Assembly (NCBI GenBank): GCA_937965695.1 | Contig: CALCKW010000004.1 | Location: 1 to 64,000 of the forward strand | Length of the DNA stretch: 64,000 bases | DNA from: an uncultured Granulosicoccaceae bacterium | GTDB taxonomy: Bacteria > Pseudomonadota > Gammaproteobacteria > CALCKW01 | Direction of reading: 5' to 3' | Part shown: in pieces, positions 8,346 through 15,596 of the stretch | Layout: each line of letters begins with the position of its first letter | Position numbering within the stretch: position 1 is the stretch's first letter | Program-made: the position numbers and the translations under genes | Notes under the pieces: model-generated | The model's input: the letters and a program-made list of their open reading frames with translations, nothing else | What the model was told of the DNA's origin: nothing | The model's database searches: none

Positions 8346-9626
8346 GTGGACGATACGCATTTCAGTCTTGATACTTTGTGTTTGCACGCAGGCCAAGTGC
8401 CCGACAAAGAGACCGGTGCCCGAGCGACCCCGCTGTACCAGACCAGCTCTTATGTGTTTGACGACGCTGACCATGCGGCAGCGCTTTTTAACCTGCAGAC
8501 ATTTGGCAATGTTTATACACGCCTTTCCAATCCAACCACTGCCGTGTTGGAGCAACGCGTAGCGGCATTGGAAGGTGGGCGGGCGGCACTCGCAACATCC
8601 TCTGGAATGGCCGCACAAACCGTCGCTTTGCTCACGCTTTGCCAAGCGGGAGATCACATCGTTGCGGCAGGAGGTTTGTATGGTGGCTCGGTGTCGCAGT
8701 TGTCGGTCACTTTCAAACGCTTTGGCATCGAAGTCACCTTTGTCGACGCACAAGACCCCGCTGCTTTTGCTGCAGCCATACAAGATAATACGCGCGCCGT
8801 GTTTGCGGAAACACTGGGTAATCCAAGTTTGGTGTTATTGGATATCCAGGCAGTGGCTGATGTTGCGCACGCAGCAGACCTGCCGCTAGTGGTTGACAAT
8901 ACAGTGCCTTCGCCCTTTTTGTGCCGCCCCTTTGAGCATGGCGCCGACATCGTTGTGCACTCTGCGACTAAGTACTTGGGTGGTCACGGCACGTCACTGG
9001 GTGGAGTGGTGGTCGAGTCGGGTAAGTTCAATTGGAACAACGGTAAATACCCGGAGATGGTAGAGCCCTCTGTGGGCTACCACGGCGTTAAGTTCTACGA
9101 AACGTTTGGTGATTTCGCGTTCACCATGAAATGCCGGTACGAAACGATGCGCACCCTCGGGCCAACTATCTCACCTTTTAATGCGTGGCAAATATTGCAA
9201 GGCATAGAAACCCTGCATCTGCGTATGCCAAGGCACTGTGAAAACGCGCTGGCAGTGGCGAAGCATCTCAGCACTCATCCTCAAGTCGGTTGGGTGAATT
9301 ACCCTGGACTGGCAGACAATCCGGCCTATAACTTGGCACAGAAATACATGCCAGACGGGCAGAGCTCAATTTTAGCTTTTGGGCTAAAAGGTGGTCGTGA
9401 AGCGGGTGCCAAATTTATCGAAGGGTTACAGTTCCTCTCGCACTTGGCCAACATAGGCGATGCCCGTTCCCTGGTCATCCACCCGGCCTCCACAACTCAC
9501 CGACAACTCAACGACGAACAGCTATTAGCTGCAGGTGTGTCTGCGGATACCGTGCGCTTGTCCGTCGGCTTAGAAGGAGCAGCGGATATCATCCGCGACA
9601 TAGATAACGCCTTGTCTAACTTGTAA
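8346..9626 (+). CDS. metY: O-acetylhomoserine sulfhydrylase (Cys/Met metabolism PLP enzyme)
   Basis: 426 residues, the length expected for MetY rather than the shorter MetB/MetC. It starts LDTLCLHAGQ and has YTRLSNPTT, the glycine-rich SSGMAAQ loop, and the PLP lysine in VVHSATKYLGGHGTS. A long C-terminal domain carries the GDARSLVIHPASTTHRQ motif. It should make homocysteine from O-acetylhomoserine and sulfide in the cytoplasm. The start is GTG 8346 with AAAGGAG eight bases upstream. A related activity such as O-succinylhomoserine sulfhydrylase is less likely given the length. Confidence 0.92.
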   Translation: MDDTHFSLDTLCLHAGQVPDKETGARATPLYQTSSYVFDDADHAAALFNLQTFGNVYTRLSNPTTAVLEQRVAALEGGRAALATSSGMAAQTVALLTLCQAGDHIVAAGGLYGGSVSQLSVTFKRFGIEVTFVDAQDPAAFAAAIQDNTRAVFAETLGNPSLVLLDIQAVADVAHAADLPLVVDNTVPSPFLCRPFEHGADIVVHSATKYLGGHGTSLGGVVVESGKFNWNNGKYPEMVEPSVGYHGVKFYETFGDFAFTMKCRYETMRTLGPTISPFNAWQILQGIETLHLRMPRHCENALAVAKHLSTHPQVGWVNYPGLADNPAYNLAQKYMPDGQSSILAFGLKGGREAGAKFIEGLQFLSHLANIGDARSLVIHPASTTHRQLNDEQLLAAGVSADTVRLSVGLEGAADIIRDIDNALSNL

Positions 9627-9669
9627 AAAAAGCCGAACAGCTAGTTGCTCTGTGTGGCCAAGCTAACCG

Positions 9670-9811
9670 CAGATCAATTTGTGCGTGCGCTATTGGTGCG
9701 CTAGTTTCGGCCTAGCCGCGTTGCAAACTTGTGCAACAGCAAAACTATTGCCGTCGATTCGCGACTTGCTGGGTCAATTTTATTGCTGACGTCACTGACG
9801 GAGCTTGATCT
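9670..9811 (+). repeat. ERIC-like intergenic repeat, copy B
   Basis: Same family as 40466-40616: CAGATCAA at the left, GGCC..AGCCGCGTTGCAAA, then ATTGCCGTCGATTCGCG, CTTGCTGGGTCAA, and GACGTCACTGAC..GCTTGATCT at the right. The left arm is rearranged. The 9627-9991 gap is otherwise occupied only by the promoter region of the GFA gene. Confidence 0.8.
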
Positions 9812-9991
9812 TTGGCTCTCAATTTTTCAGGCTTGTATCAACATTGTTTCGCTCTTTGGTATTTGCTTTTGATATCTGTTTTAAGTACCAATAAAACGAG
9901 CCTGTCTTTGCATCAGTGAATGCAATATCGATTGAACCAAAACTCTTCAATTCTTTTTTGGTTCTGTCATTAAACTTAGAGGTCTGTTGTC

Positions 9992-10426
9992 ATGGGAATA
10001 ACTAACGGTGGTTGCCTGTGTGGCGCGGTTCGGTACACGGTAAATACAAAACCTTTGGTCACGAGGGCTTGCTGGTGTAACTTGTGCCAGAGCTTAGCCT
10101 CTGGAAACGCCACTATTAACTTGGCCTTTCCGACAAGTGCATTAAGAATAACGGGTGATCTTAGCGATTACGTCAGTATCGCAGAAGGCGGAAACAAGAT
10201 GCACCGACGTTTTTGTCCGAGCTGTGGTGTACATCTGTTCAGCGAGGCGGAAGAAAAACCTCATATGATCGTGGTGCGGGCAGGGACGCTGGACGATAAA
10301 GAGCAGATAGACGTAGGGGGTATTATTTGGACCAGTGAAGCTCCTTCTTGGGCCTATTTAGATCCTAGTGTTCCTCATTTTGACAAGCAACCTCCAACGC
10401 CACAACTAAACAACGATGAGTGCTGA
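9992..10426 (+). CDS. GFA-family (CENP-V-like) zinc protein
   Basis: 144 residues with the three cysteine clusters of the GFA (glutathione-dependent formaldehyde-activating enzyme-like) family: GGCLCGAVRY near the N-terminus, CWCNLCQS around residue 29, and FCPSCGVHLF around residue 74. These bind a structural and a catalytic zinc in characterised members. Most family members do not act on formaldehyde and their substrates are unknown. A second, shorter GFA gene follows 146 bases downstream, separated by a short-form intergenic repeat. Confidence 0.88.
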   Translation: MGITNGGCLCGAVRYTVNTKPLVTRACWCNLCQSLASGNATINLAFPTSALRITGDLSDYVSIAEGGNKMHRRFCPSCGVHLFSEAEEKPHMIVVRAGTLDDKEQIDVGGIIWTSEAPSWAYLDPSVPHFDKQPPTPQLNNDEC

Positions 10427-10464
10427 ATATAATTCTTCAGCCGATTTCTGCAGGAGAGCCTTAT

Positions 10465-10514
10465 ATTAAGTCCAGTCAGTGAAGTCGACGGTGCGAGCAT
10501 GACTTTATCTGAAG
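10465..10514 (-). repeat. ERIC-like repeat, copy C (short, internally deleted form)
   Basis: Left arm ATTAAGTCCAGTCAGTGAA, then GTCGAC (10484-10489), then right arm GGTGCGAGCATGAC..ATCTGAAG. Only the two outer arms of the long element remain, joined at a single GTCGAC. Confidence 0.8.
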
Positions 10515-10572
10515 TTCTCTAGAGGTTAGACACCGTTTTATAACCCGAGCGCTAATAGAGAGGTTTTGTCGA

Positions 10573-10920
10573 ATGAAAACCCTTAGAGGGTCCTGTCACT
10601 GCCATGCGGTGCAGTTTGAGATTGAATCCGATTTTCCTGAGCTGACCACCTGCGATTGCTCCCTATGTCTTCGTAAGAATGCATTGATGGTTAAGGTGCA
10701 TGAAGATCAATTGAGAATATTATCCGGAGAGGACTCACTAACAACTTACACTTTTCACACACATACTGCTCAGCACTACTTTTGCAGTACGTGTGGTATA
10801 TACCCCTTTCATCGAAAACGAGTGACACCCGATTACTATGGGGTGAATGTGCATTGCCTCGATGACTTTGATGCCTCTGGCATACCGACAAGAGCAACCG
10901 ATGGAAATGGCATGAAGTGA
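10573..10920 (+). CDS. GFA-family zinc protein, short
   Basis: 115 residues with GSCHCHAVQFE, CDCSLCLRKNALM and FCSTCGIYPFHRKR, the same three-cluster cysteine layout as the gene before it but a different subfamily. The upstream AGAG at 10557-10560 is a moderate ribosome binding site. Not a recent duplicate of the neighbour, since the sequences differ outside the motifs. Enzymatic role unknown. Confidence 0.87.
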   Translation: MKTLRGSCHCHAVQFEIESDFPELTTCDCSLCLRKNALMVKVHEDQLRILSGEDSLTTYTFHTHTAQHYFCSTCGIYPFHRKRVTPDYYGVNVHCLDDFDASGIPTRATDGNGMK

Positions 10921-10946
10921 GATGGGTTATAGCCGCAACGTATGGA

Positions 10947-11357
10947 TTATTTTGAAGCTAGCTTAACGTTTTGCAGCAGGGCGCACACCAGAAATATTGC
11001 AACATAGACTGCCACATTGCTGCTTTGCATCAGAGTATATAGGCTTCCGGTAAAAGACTCTCTTTGCGAGTAAAGCAGAAAGCTAAAAAGCATATACGCG
11101 AAAACAGCTGTGGCTGCGGTTCGATATTTTGTATTCTGCACCAGAAAATACACAAGACCTATATACGGTATGACCATTAGTAGGGCGCCAACAAAATCCT
11201 CCACATAGAAGGCGATGCTCACAGGCCAATATCCGCGAAGCGCGACGCTTTCAACAAGCCAAACACCCAAACCAAACTGCTTAAAAAAGTTGAGAACATG
11301 GGGTGATAACCAAGAAAATGGCAATGCGATTGAAAAAATTATAATGCTGTCTTTCAT
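10947..11357 (-). CDS. Small integral membrane protein, unknown function
   Basis: 136 residues with about four hydrophobic segments (around residues 4-20, 45-65, 72-100 and 110-130). The protein ends in a short basic tail. No family recognised. The ATG at 11357 with AAGG just upstream is preferred over an earlier start that would add 40 residues of Cys- and Arg-rich sequence lacking membrane character. Confidence 0.6.
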   Translation of the reverse strand: MKDSIIIFSIALPFSWLSPHVLNFFKQFGLGVWLVESVALRGYWPVSIAFYVEDFVGALLMVIPYIGLVYFLVQNTKYRTAATAVFAYMLFSFLLYSQRESFTGSLYTLMQSSNVAVYVAIFLVCALLQNVKLASK

Positions 11358-11717
11358 ACCTTGGTTGTTCTTTTCGCGATGTAGGTTATCAGTTAACGTT
11401 AGTGCCAAAACTTGCCTTTTGACAACACGGAGATGTATAGGTTCACTGTTGCTCACGCATGAGAAACACGGGGACATACGTCGCGCGACGGCGATGTAAT
11501 GGATTGAAGTAGAGCTTGGGTAGCCCAGTTATTGGTCGGTGTTTGCAGTCGCTGTGATTTCAGATGTTGCAGCGATTTTTTTGACTGATTCGCGCAAAAC
11601 GCTGCTGCAACCGCCCAGATGGCCGAGTATATTTTTCGGTCCCATAACATTCGACTATTGATCTGATTGGGACTGTCATACAATTTAGCCATTAGGTAAA
11701 TCTGCGGCTTAATATTG

Positions 11718-12257
11718 ATGCGACTTTTGAAAACGGCTTTTCATCCCGATGTGTCTCCTGATGATATTTCACCCGGTAGTGAACGTACACTCGTTGTACG
11801 GCATGCCGCGCGAGCTATCGTGTTAAGGGGGGATGAAATTCTGCTTTTGTATACGCAACGCTATCACGATTACAGCTTGCCCGGTGGTGGCATTGATGAA
11901 GGTGAAGAAGTGGTGCAAGGGCTCGTACGTGAGCTTCGGGAAGAGACGGGTGCGAAAGGTGTGCGTAATATTTCAGCCTTTGCCCGATACGAAGAATTCC
12001 GCCCTTGGTACAAGTCAGATGCAGATATCATCCATATGGTTTCGCATTGTTATGTCTGTGATATAGATAACTGTTTGGGGGAGACAGCTTATGAGTCGTA
12101 TGAAATCTCAAATGGCATGAAACCGATGTGGGTGAATATCCACAAAGCCATCGCACACAACGAACTTGTTATTGCTGAGAGTGACAAAAAAGGGCTTTCG
12201 ATAGACAGGGAGACATTTCTTTTAAAGGTTATAGCAGAAGAGCTAATAGGGCCCTGA
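11718..12257 (+). CDS. Nudix hydrolase
   Basis: 179 residues with a complete Nudix box: GGGIDEGEE, seven residues, then RELREETGA. This binds Mg and hydrolyses a nucleoside diphosphate linked to another group. The N-terminal lead-in (VVRHAARAIVLRGDEILL) is typical of ADP-ribose or NTP pyrophosphohydrolases. The substrate cannot be assigned. The start is the ATG at 11718. A bidirectional terminator-type hairpin follows at 12287. Confidence 0.88.
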   Translation: MRLLKTAFHPDVSPDDISPGSERTLVVRHAARAIVLRGDEILLLYTQRYHDYSLPGGGIDEGEEVVQGLVRELREETGAKGVRNISAFARYEEFRPWYKSDADIIHMVSHCYVCDIDNCLGETAYESYEISNGMKPMWVNIHKAIAHNELVIAESDKKGLSIDRETFLLKVIAEELIGP

Positions 12258-12286
12258 CTGGAATAAAATCTCCAATGTTTTGCAGA

Positions 12287-12311
12287 GGGCCAAATACGAT
12301 TTATTTGGCCC
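12287..12311. terminator. Bidirectional terminator between the Nudix and L31-like genes
   Basis: GGGCCAAAT and ATTTGGCCC pair with a 7-base loop. On the plus strand the stem is followed by CCAATTTTT. It sits between two convergent genes (Nudix on plus, L31 paralogue on minus). Confidence 0.8.
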
Positions 12312-12333
12312 CCAATTTTTGATGTACAGCTGC

Positions 12334-12543
12334 TTAGTTTGCAAGCTTATACCGATGACTAAATGCATCAACCCTGGATCCTGTTACGTTGTGAACCGCT
12401 TTGCCAGTGTAAGCTGGATGGCAGTTTGAGCACGTGTCAAGCTTAGTCAGAGCGGGTTTTGTCGATGCCGCCGGTATCTCTGTTCCGCAGTTTGCGCATT
12501 CGTACAAGGTAGGCGCACTTATCGGGTGTATTGAATGGTTCAT
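12334..12543 (-). CDS. rpmE: Ribosomal protein L31 (bL31) paralogue, zinc-binding type
   Basis: 69 residues. It matches bL31 by the IHP start, the two CxxC pairs (ECANC and DTCSNCHP), HPAYTGK and the tail RVDAFSHRYKLAN. The second CxxC adjoining HP and the TGK...RVD.F spacing are diagnostic. The sequence is divergent for a housekeeping L31, and its placement behind a TetR operator suggests a conditionally expressed second copy rather than the main rpmE. AGGAG lies eight bases before the ATG. A short upstream reading frame ends three bases before this one starts. Confidence 0.75.
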   Translation of the reverse strand: MNHSIHPISAPTLYECANCGTEIPAASTKPALTKLDTCSNCHPAYTGKAVHNVTGSRVDAFSHRYKLAN

Positions 12544-12545
12544 TT

Positions 12546-12656
12546 TTATATCTCCTGCATATTTAGATAAAGAAAAAGGTTTTTGCTGTCGACGAGTGAG
12601 TTTTCTAGATACTCAGGGTACCTGTCATTAAACACGGCTTTCAGTCCATCACCCAT
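12546..12656 (-). CDS. Short upstream ORF coupled to the L31 paralogue
   Basis: A 36-codon frame from ATG 12656 ending with TAA at 12546, two bases before the L31 ATG. It encodes GDGLKAVFNDRYPEYLENS and then a hydrophobic tail. The frame stays open further upstream to at least a TTG at 12689. Before that, a perfect ribosome binding site (TAGGAG) is followed by ATG AGT TGA in another frame, so this may be the 3' part of a gene broken by a frameshift. No family recognised. Confidence 0.35.
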   Translation of the reverse strand: MGDGLKAVFNDRYPEYLENSLVDSKNLFLYLNMQEI

Positions 12657-12724
12657 TCCCGTTATGAGGCCTCTTCGGCCAGAGTTCAACTCATTCGCTT
12701 TTCTCCTACATCTTTGATTTTAAG

Positions 12725-12753
12725 ATTATACCTACTAGTTGGTAGGTGATTGT
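12725..12753 (-). promoter_or_regulatory. TetR operator and promoter for the L31 paralogue unit
   Basis: On the minus strand TATAAT (12725-12730) is directly preceded by the palindrome ACCTACCAACTAGTAGGT (12730-12747). The same ACCTACTAG core occupies the spacer of the tetR promoter at 13344-13372. The -35 is weak (ACAATC or TACAAT). The operator overlaps the promoter, so TetR should repress the short ORF and the L31 paralogue. Confidence 0.7.
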
Positions 12754-12769
12754 AGCAAATAAAAAGACT

Positions 12770-13336
12770 CTACTGGAGCCTTGAAATTAATGTCTGTCCC
12801 AAGCGTTTAAACAGTGTTTCATCTCCCATTGCATTTGCCACCAGCAGTCCACCTTGTAAAGCTGCCAGTAGTGCGTTGGCTTGTGACTGCGCCGAACCCG
12901 AGAAGTTCAGATCTCCAGCATTTTTTCCCTGAGTCATCACTTTGGTTAGCCAATCTATTTGCTCTTTAAAAAAAGCACTCAAAGTAGGGGCCAGTTGTTC
13001 AGGTAAGGCGCCTATGTCTGATGCCATCATGCCAGCCAGACAAATCCGACCGTTACTCAACGTGCCTGCATACAAGTCAGCATAACGTTTTAACCGCGTT
13101 ACACTGCCTCCCGCACTTTGCTCAATTGAGTCAAGTGCGGACAGAAATTGAGCCCTGTAGCGTTCCAGTAACGCTGCTTCCAAATCTTGCTTAGACGGAA
13201 AGTGATAGTGAATACTCGCCTTCCGCACACCTAGCTCACTGGCAATATCCGCATAGCTGAAAGCGTTAAAGCCGCGTGCTTGGGCCAGCGATTGAGCGCT
13301 GTCCAAGATAAGGTCACGTGTCGATTGTTTTGACAT
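12770..13336 (-). CDS. TetR/AcrR-family transcriptional repressor
   Basis: 188 residues. The N-terminal helix-turn-helix (about residues 22-50: FSYADIASELGVRKASIHYHFPSK) is classic TetR, and a C-terminal ligand domain contains CLAGMMASDIGALPEQL, common in the TetR group with a TetR_C_11/YsiA-like C-terminus. It sits between two copies of the same operator, one in its own promoter and one in front of the next gene on the same strand, so it probably controls itself and the L31 paralogue. Ligand unknown. Confidence 0.9.
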   Translation of the reverse strand: MSKQSTRDLILDSAQSLAQARGFNAFSYADIASELGVRKASIHYHFPSKQDLEAALLERYRAQFLSALDSIEQSAGGSVTRLKRYADLYAGTLSNGRICLAGMMASDIGALPEQLAPTLSAFFKEQIDWLTKVMTQGKNAGDLNFSGSAQSQANALLAALQGGLLVANAMGDETLFKRLGQTLISRLQ

Positions 13337-13343
13337 TGCACAG

Positions 13344-13372
13344 ATTATGCCTACCTACTAGAAGGTTGTCAA
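13344..13372 (-). promoter_or_regulatory. Autoregulated tetR promoter with operator in the spacer
   Basis: Consensus sigma-70 promoter on the minus strand: TTGACA (13367-13372), 17-base spacer, CATAAT (13344-13349). The spacer carries ACCTTCTAGTAGGT, an inverted repeat matching the operator at 12730-12747. The region 13373-13700 upstream holds only the promoter area of the plus-strand gene. Confidence 0.8.
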
Positions 13373-13700
13373 CAGAGTGAGTGGCTTCACTATCTCTTGC
13401 CCCAGACAGGGTATCGTCTGTATTCGCTCGAAAGCGTCTATTCTAAGGGTTGGTTTGTGCTAGTTATCCCTGTTCGCGTAAGAGCATTTTTACGCAAAAA
13501 TCATGACCGAACTATGGCTAACCTTATAAACCGAACAAGCGACTTCGGGATTTGATCAAGGGGAGATGTCTCAGGCGCGCTGGTCACTTGCAGAAGGCAT
13601 AGTTCAAGATAATTGGTAATCCTTTTTTGCCGCGTACATAGGATTGGCTTGAGATCGGGCTTATAGTGCTATCACAGCTTACTTAGCTACAGGGACAGAG

Positions 13701-14075
13701 ATGGATCAACTAAGGTTGTTAGAAATTGAACTACACAAGCCTGCAGTTCGAAGTGACGTTAAAAAAGTTGCAGAGTTGCTGCATGCAAAGTTCATTGAAA
13801 TTGGCTTTTCGGGAAAAACTCACGATTTTGAATCTGTGCTTAGCAGCATCGTGGACGTGCCCTCAGGCTTTGAAATTTGGTCACAAAACTACGAATTCAT
13901 TGAGTACTCTGTTGGTCTCGTCCAAGTTATCTATTTGTCTGCAAATATAGACGTGGAGGGAGGGCTGCACCGCCATGCAAAACGCGCGTCAATGTGGGTC
14001 TATGAATCGGATAGATGGCAAATGAGGTTTCATCAAGCAACGCCTGTAGCTCCGTTTACTTTAGCCGATAGCTGA
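13701..14075 (+). CDS. DUF4440 / NTF2-like protein
   Basis: 124 residues. The pattern ELHKPAVRSDVKKVAELLHAKFIEIGFSG and the end WQMRFHQATP fit the DUF4440 group of the NTF2/SnoaL-like fold, small alpha+beta cones that bind hydrophobic ligands or act as accessory enzymes. No catalytic residues can be assigned. The start ATG lies about ten bases after ACAGGGACAGAG. The next genes on the strand encode lipoproteins with no clear link. Confidence 0.8.
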   Translation: MDQLRLLEIELHKPAVRSDVKKVAELLHAKFIEIGFSGKTHDFESVLSSIVDVPSGFEIWSQNYEFIEYSVGLVQVIYLSANIDVEGGLHRHAKRASMWVYESDRWQMRFHQATPVAPFTLADS

Positions 14076-14141
14076 CTTAGATTGTTTCGTGCAATAGGGA
14101 ATTCAACATGAAAACCCACTGTAACCAGAGTGAGTAGACGC

Positions 14142-14747
14142 ATGCTGTTTCATTTAAAAATATTCGCTGTACTGCTAATTTCTATGAGCAGCCTTTTCGC
14201 CTGCTCTAAAAATGACACGAAAATTCAACTATCTCAAGATAGTGTCGTGCTCGCGTTTGGCGACAGCCTTACCTATGGCACGGGCACTTCACGCGAGAAT
14301 AGCTACCCGAGTGCCTTAAAAAACACATTGGGTTTAGAGGTTATAAATGAAGGCATACCTGGAGAGATAAGTGAAAAAGGTCTCTTGCGGTTAGAGAAAA
14401 TACTGCAATCTAGCTCGCCTGATCTCGTCATTCTGTGCCATGGCGGAAATGATATTCTGAAAAAACTGTCACTGTCTTTGCTCGAGAGCAATTTGGCTCA
14501 GATGATTGAGTTGAGCCAATCTTACGGCGCAGAAGTTATTTTGGTTGGCGTACCGAAACCATCGATAATGTTGTCCCCGTTGTCTCTCTACGAGAGCCTA
14601 GCAAATAAGTACAACCTGGTGTCTGACTTAGATAGTTTAAGCGATTTGCTGCAACAGCCCAGCATGAAATCAGACAGTGTTCACCTGAATAAAAAGGGTT
14701 ACCGTGAGTTGGCCAATAATATCGCTAAAAAAATTGAAGTTCTTTAA
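14142..14747 (+). CDS. Lipoprotein GDSL/SGNH esterase (TesA-like)
   Basis: 201 residues with a lipoprotein signal peptide ending SLFAC (lipid-modified Cys about residue 21). SGNH hydrolase blocks follow: AFGDSLTYGTG (block I, nucleophile Ser), NEGIPGE (block II Gly), CHGGNDIL (block III Asn), and SDSVHLNKKGY with the Asp-His pair. The order matches TesA/arylesterase, which cleaves acyl esters or thioesters in the periplasm. Lipid anchoring rather than free periplasmic location is the variation here. The ATG 14142 start gives the canonical signal peptide; an upstream GTG at 14130 is possible. Confidence 0.87.
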   Translation: MLFHLKIFAVLLISMSSLFACSKNDTKIQLSQDSVVLAFGDSLTYGTGTSRENSYPSALKNTLGLEVINEGIPGEISEKGLLRLEKILQSSSPDLVILCHGGNDILKKLSLSLLESNLAQMIELSQSYGAEVILVGVPKPSIMLSPLSLYESLANKYNLVSDLDSLSDLLQQPSMKSDSVHLNKKGYRELANNIAKKIEVL

Positions 14748-14789
14748 GTTGGCCGTATTAAAAATACTGTTGCCTTTGGGCGCTATAAA

Positions 14790-15278
14790 ATGGCTGTGAA
14801 CTCGACTCAGTGCTGGCTGGTTTTCGTGGTGTGTGCTTCTCTATCGACTGGTTGTGGCGAGCCTAATGTAGAAACAGTGACAAGCCCTTCAATAATACCT
14901 TGGTGGCAGTCACTGGAGCCAGATGTCAAAATCGGTCAAGATGATTTTTACGCTGGAACTTGCTCCATTACTCAGGTTAGCCATGCAGCTGGGATTGAAA
15001 CAGCAAGAGTGATTTTCGAAATACCATCACGAATGTTAAAGACCTGTGAAAATAGAGGCCCGCTTCAATTTGATGGAGAATATATTATCCTCAGCGTCTG
15101 TGAAATGAGCTTTGGGGCAGGTGGTTGCGCTGGGGGACGCTATCGGAGTGCAGACTTTGAACTCTGGGAAGAATATATCGGTGTTACATGGATCAATAGC
15201 GAAGAGCATGAGGCTTGGCGTAAGGTAGGTTCTACGTCTTCAAAAGCTGACTCTGTAAAAAAAGTTGTGCGAGACTAG
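14790..15278 (+). CDS. Putative lipoprotein, unknown function
   Basis: 162 residues with a signal sequence ending in the lipobox LSTGC (Cys about residue 22). The mature part contains several cysteines (TCSIT, KTCENRG, SVCEMSFGAGGCAGG) that could form disulfides in the periplasm. No domain recognised. It lies 42 bases after the SGNH lipoprotein gene and could be cotranscribed with it. Confidence 0.65.
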   Translation: MAVNSTQCWLVFVVCASLSTGCGEPNVETVTSPSIIPWWQSLEPDVKIGQDDFYAGTCSITQVSHAAGIETARVIFEIPSRMLKTCENRGPLQFDGEYIILSVCEMSFGAGGCAGGRYRSADFELWEEYIGVTWINSEEHEAWRKVGSTSSKADSVKKVVRD

Positions 15279-15282
15279 GAAG

Positions 15283-15338
15283 CCTCAGATTAAGTCTGGT
15301 CAGTGGCGTCGACAGTGCAAGCATGACTTGATCTGAGG
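15283..15338 (-). repeat. ERIC-like repeat, copy D (short form with intact ends)
   Basis: 56 bp beginning CCTCAGAT and ending ATCTGAGG, exact inverted termini. A single GTCGAC (15308-15313) lies exactly in the middle, with 25-base arms each side. The arms match the outer arms of copy G. Located five bases after a stop codon. Confidence 0.88.
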
Positions 15339-15409
15339 TTCCCAAGCATGTAGCACCAGGGAGTAACCAATTTTCATTGTGGGTAAATTTATTCAAACAC
15401 TAGCAATGC

Positions 15410-15512
15410 GAGTTAATTCTTGCAGCTAAAGACTCCATTGCCACGGCACAAATAGGAACAGGAAAAACTACTGTGTTTGTGTTGCCTAAACTGGCGATGA
15501 TCGACGACGTGT
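15410..15512 (+). pseudogene. Decayed DEAD-box RNA helicase fragment
   Basis: One frame reads LAAKDSIATAQIGTGKTT followed by VFVLPKL. This is the region around helicase motif I (A-x-x-GTGKT) of DEAD-box proteins, which normally reads like KDVLATAQTGTGKTAAF. A TAG lies four codons upstream, there is no start, and similarity disappears downstream, so only about 35 residues of a former gene remain. It cannot be functional as a helicase. It marks a deletion or insertion scar next to repeat copy D. Confidence 0.6.
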
Positions 15513-15596
15513 CTCCGCCTTGTGCGAGCAAAGAGCAGCCCTCACCACCAAAGTGGGCGGGGGCTGGTCACCCAAAGCAAATATTCCGTATCCCGC

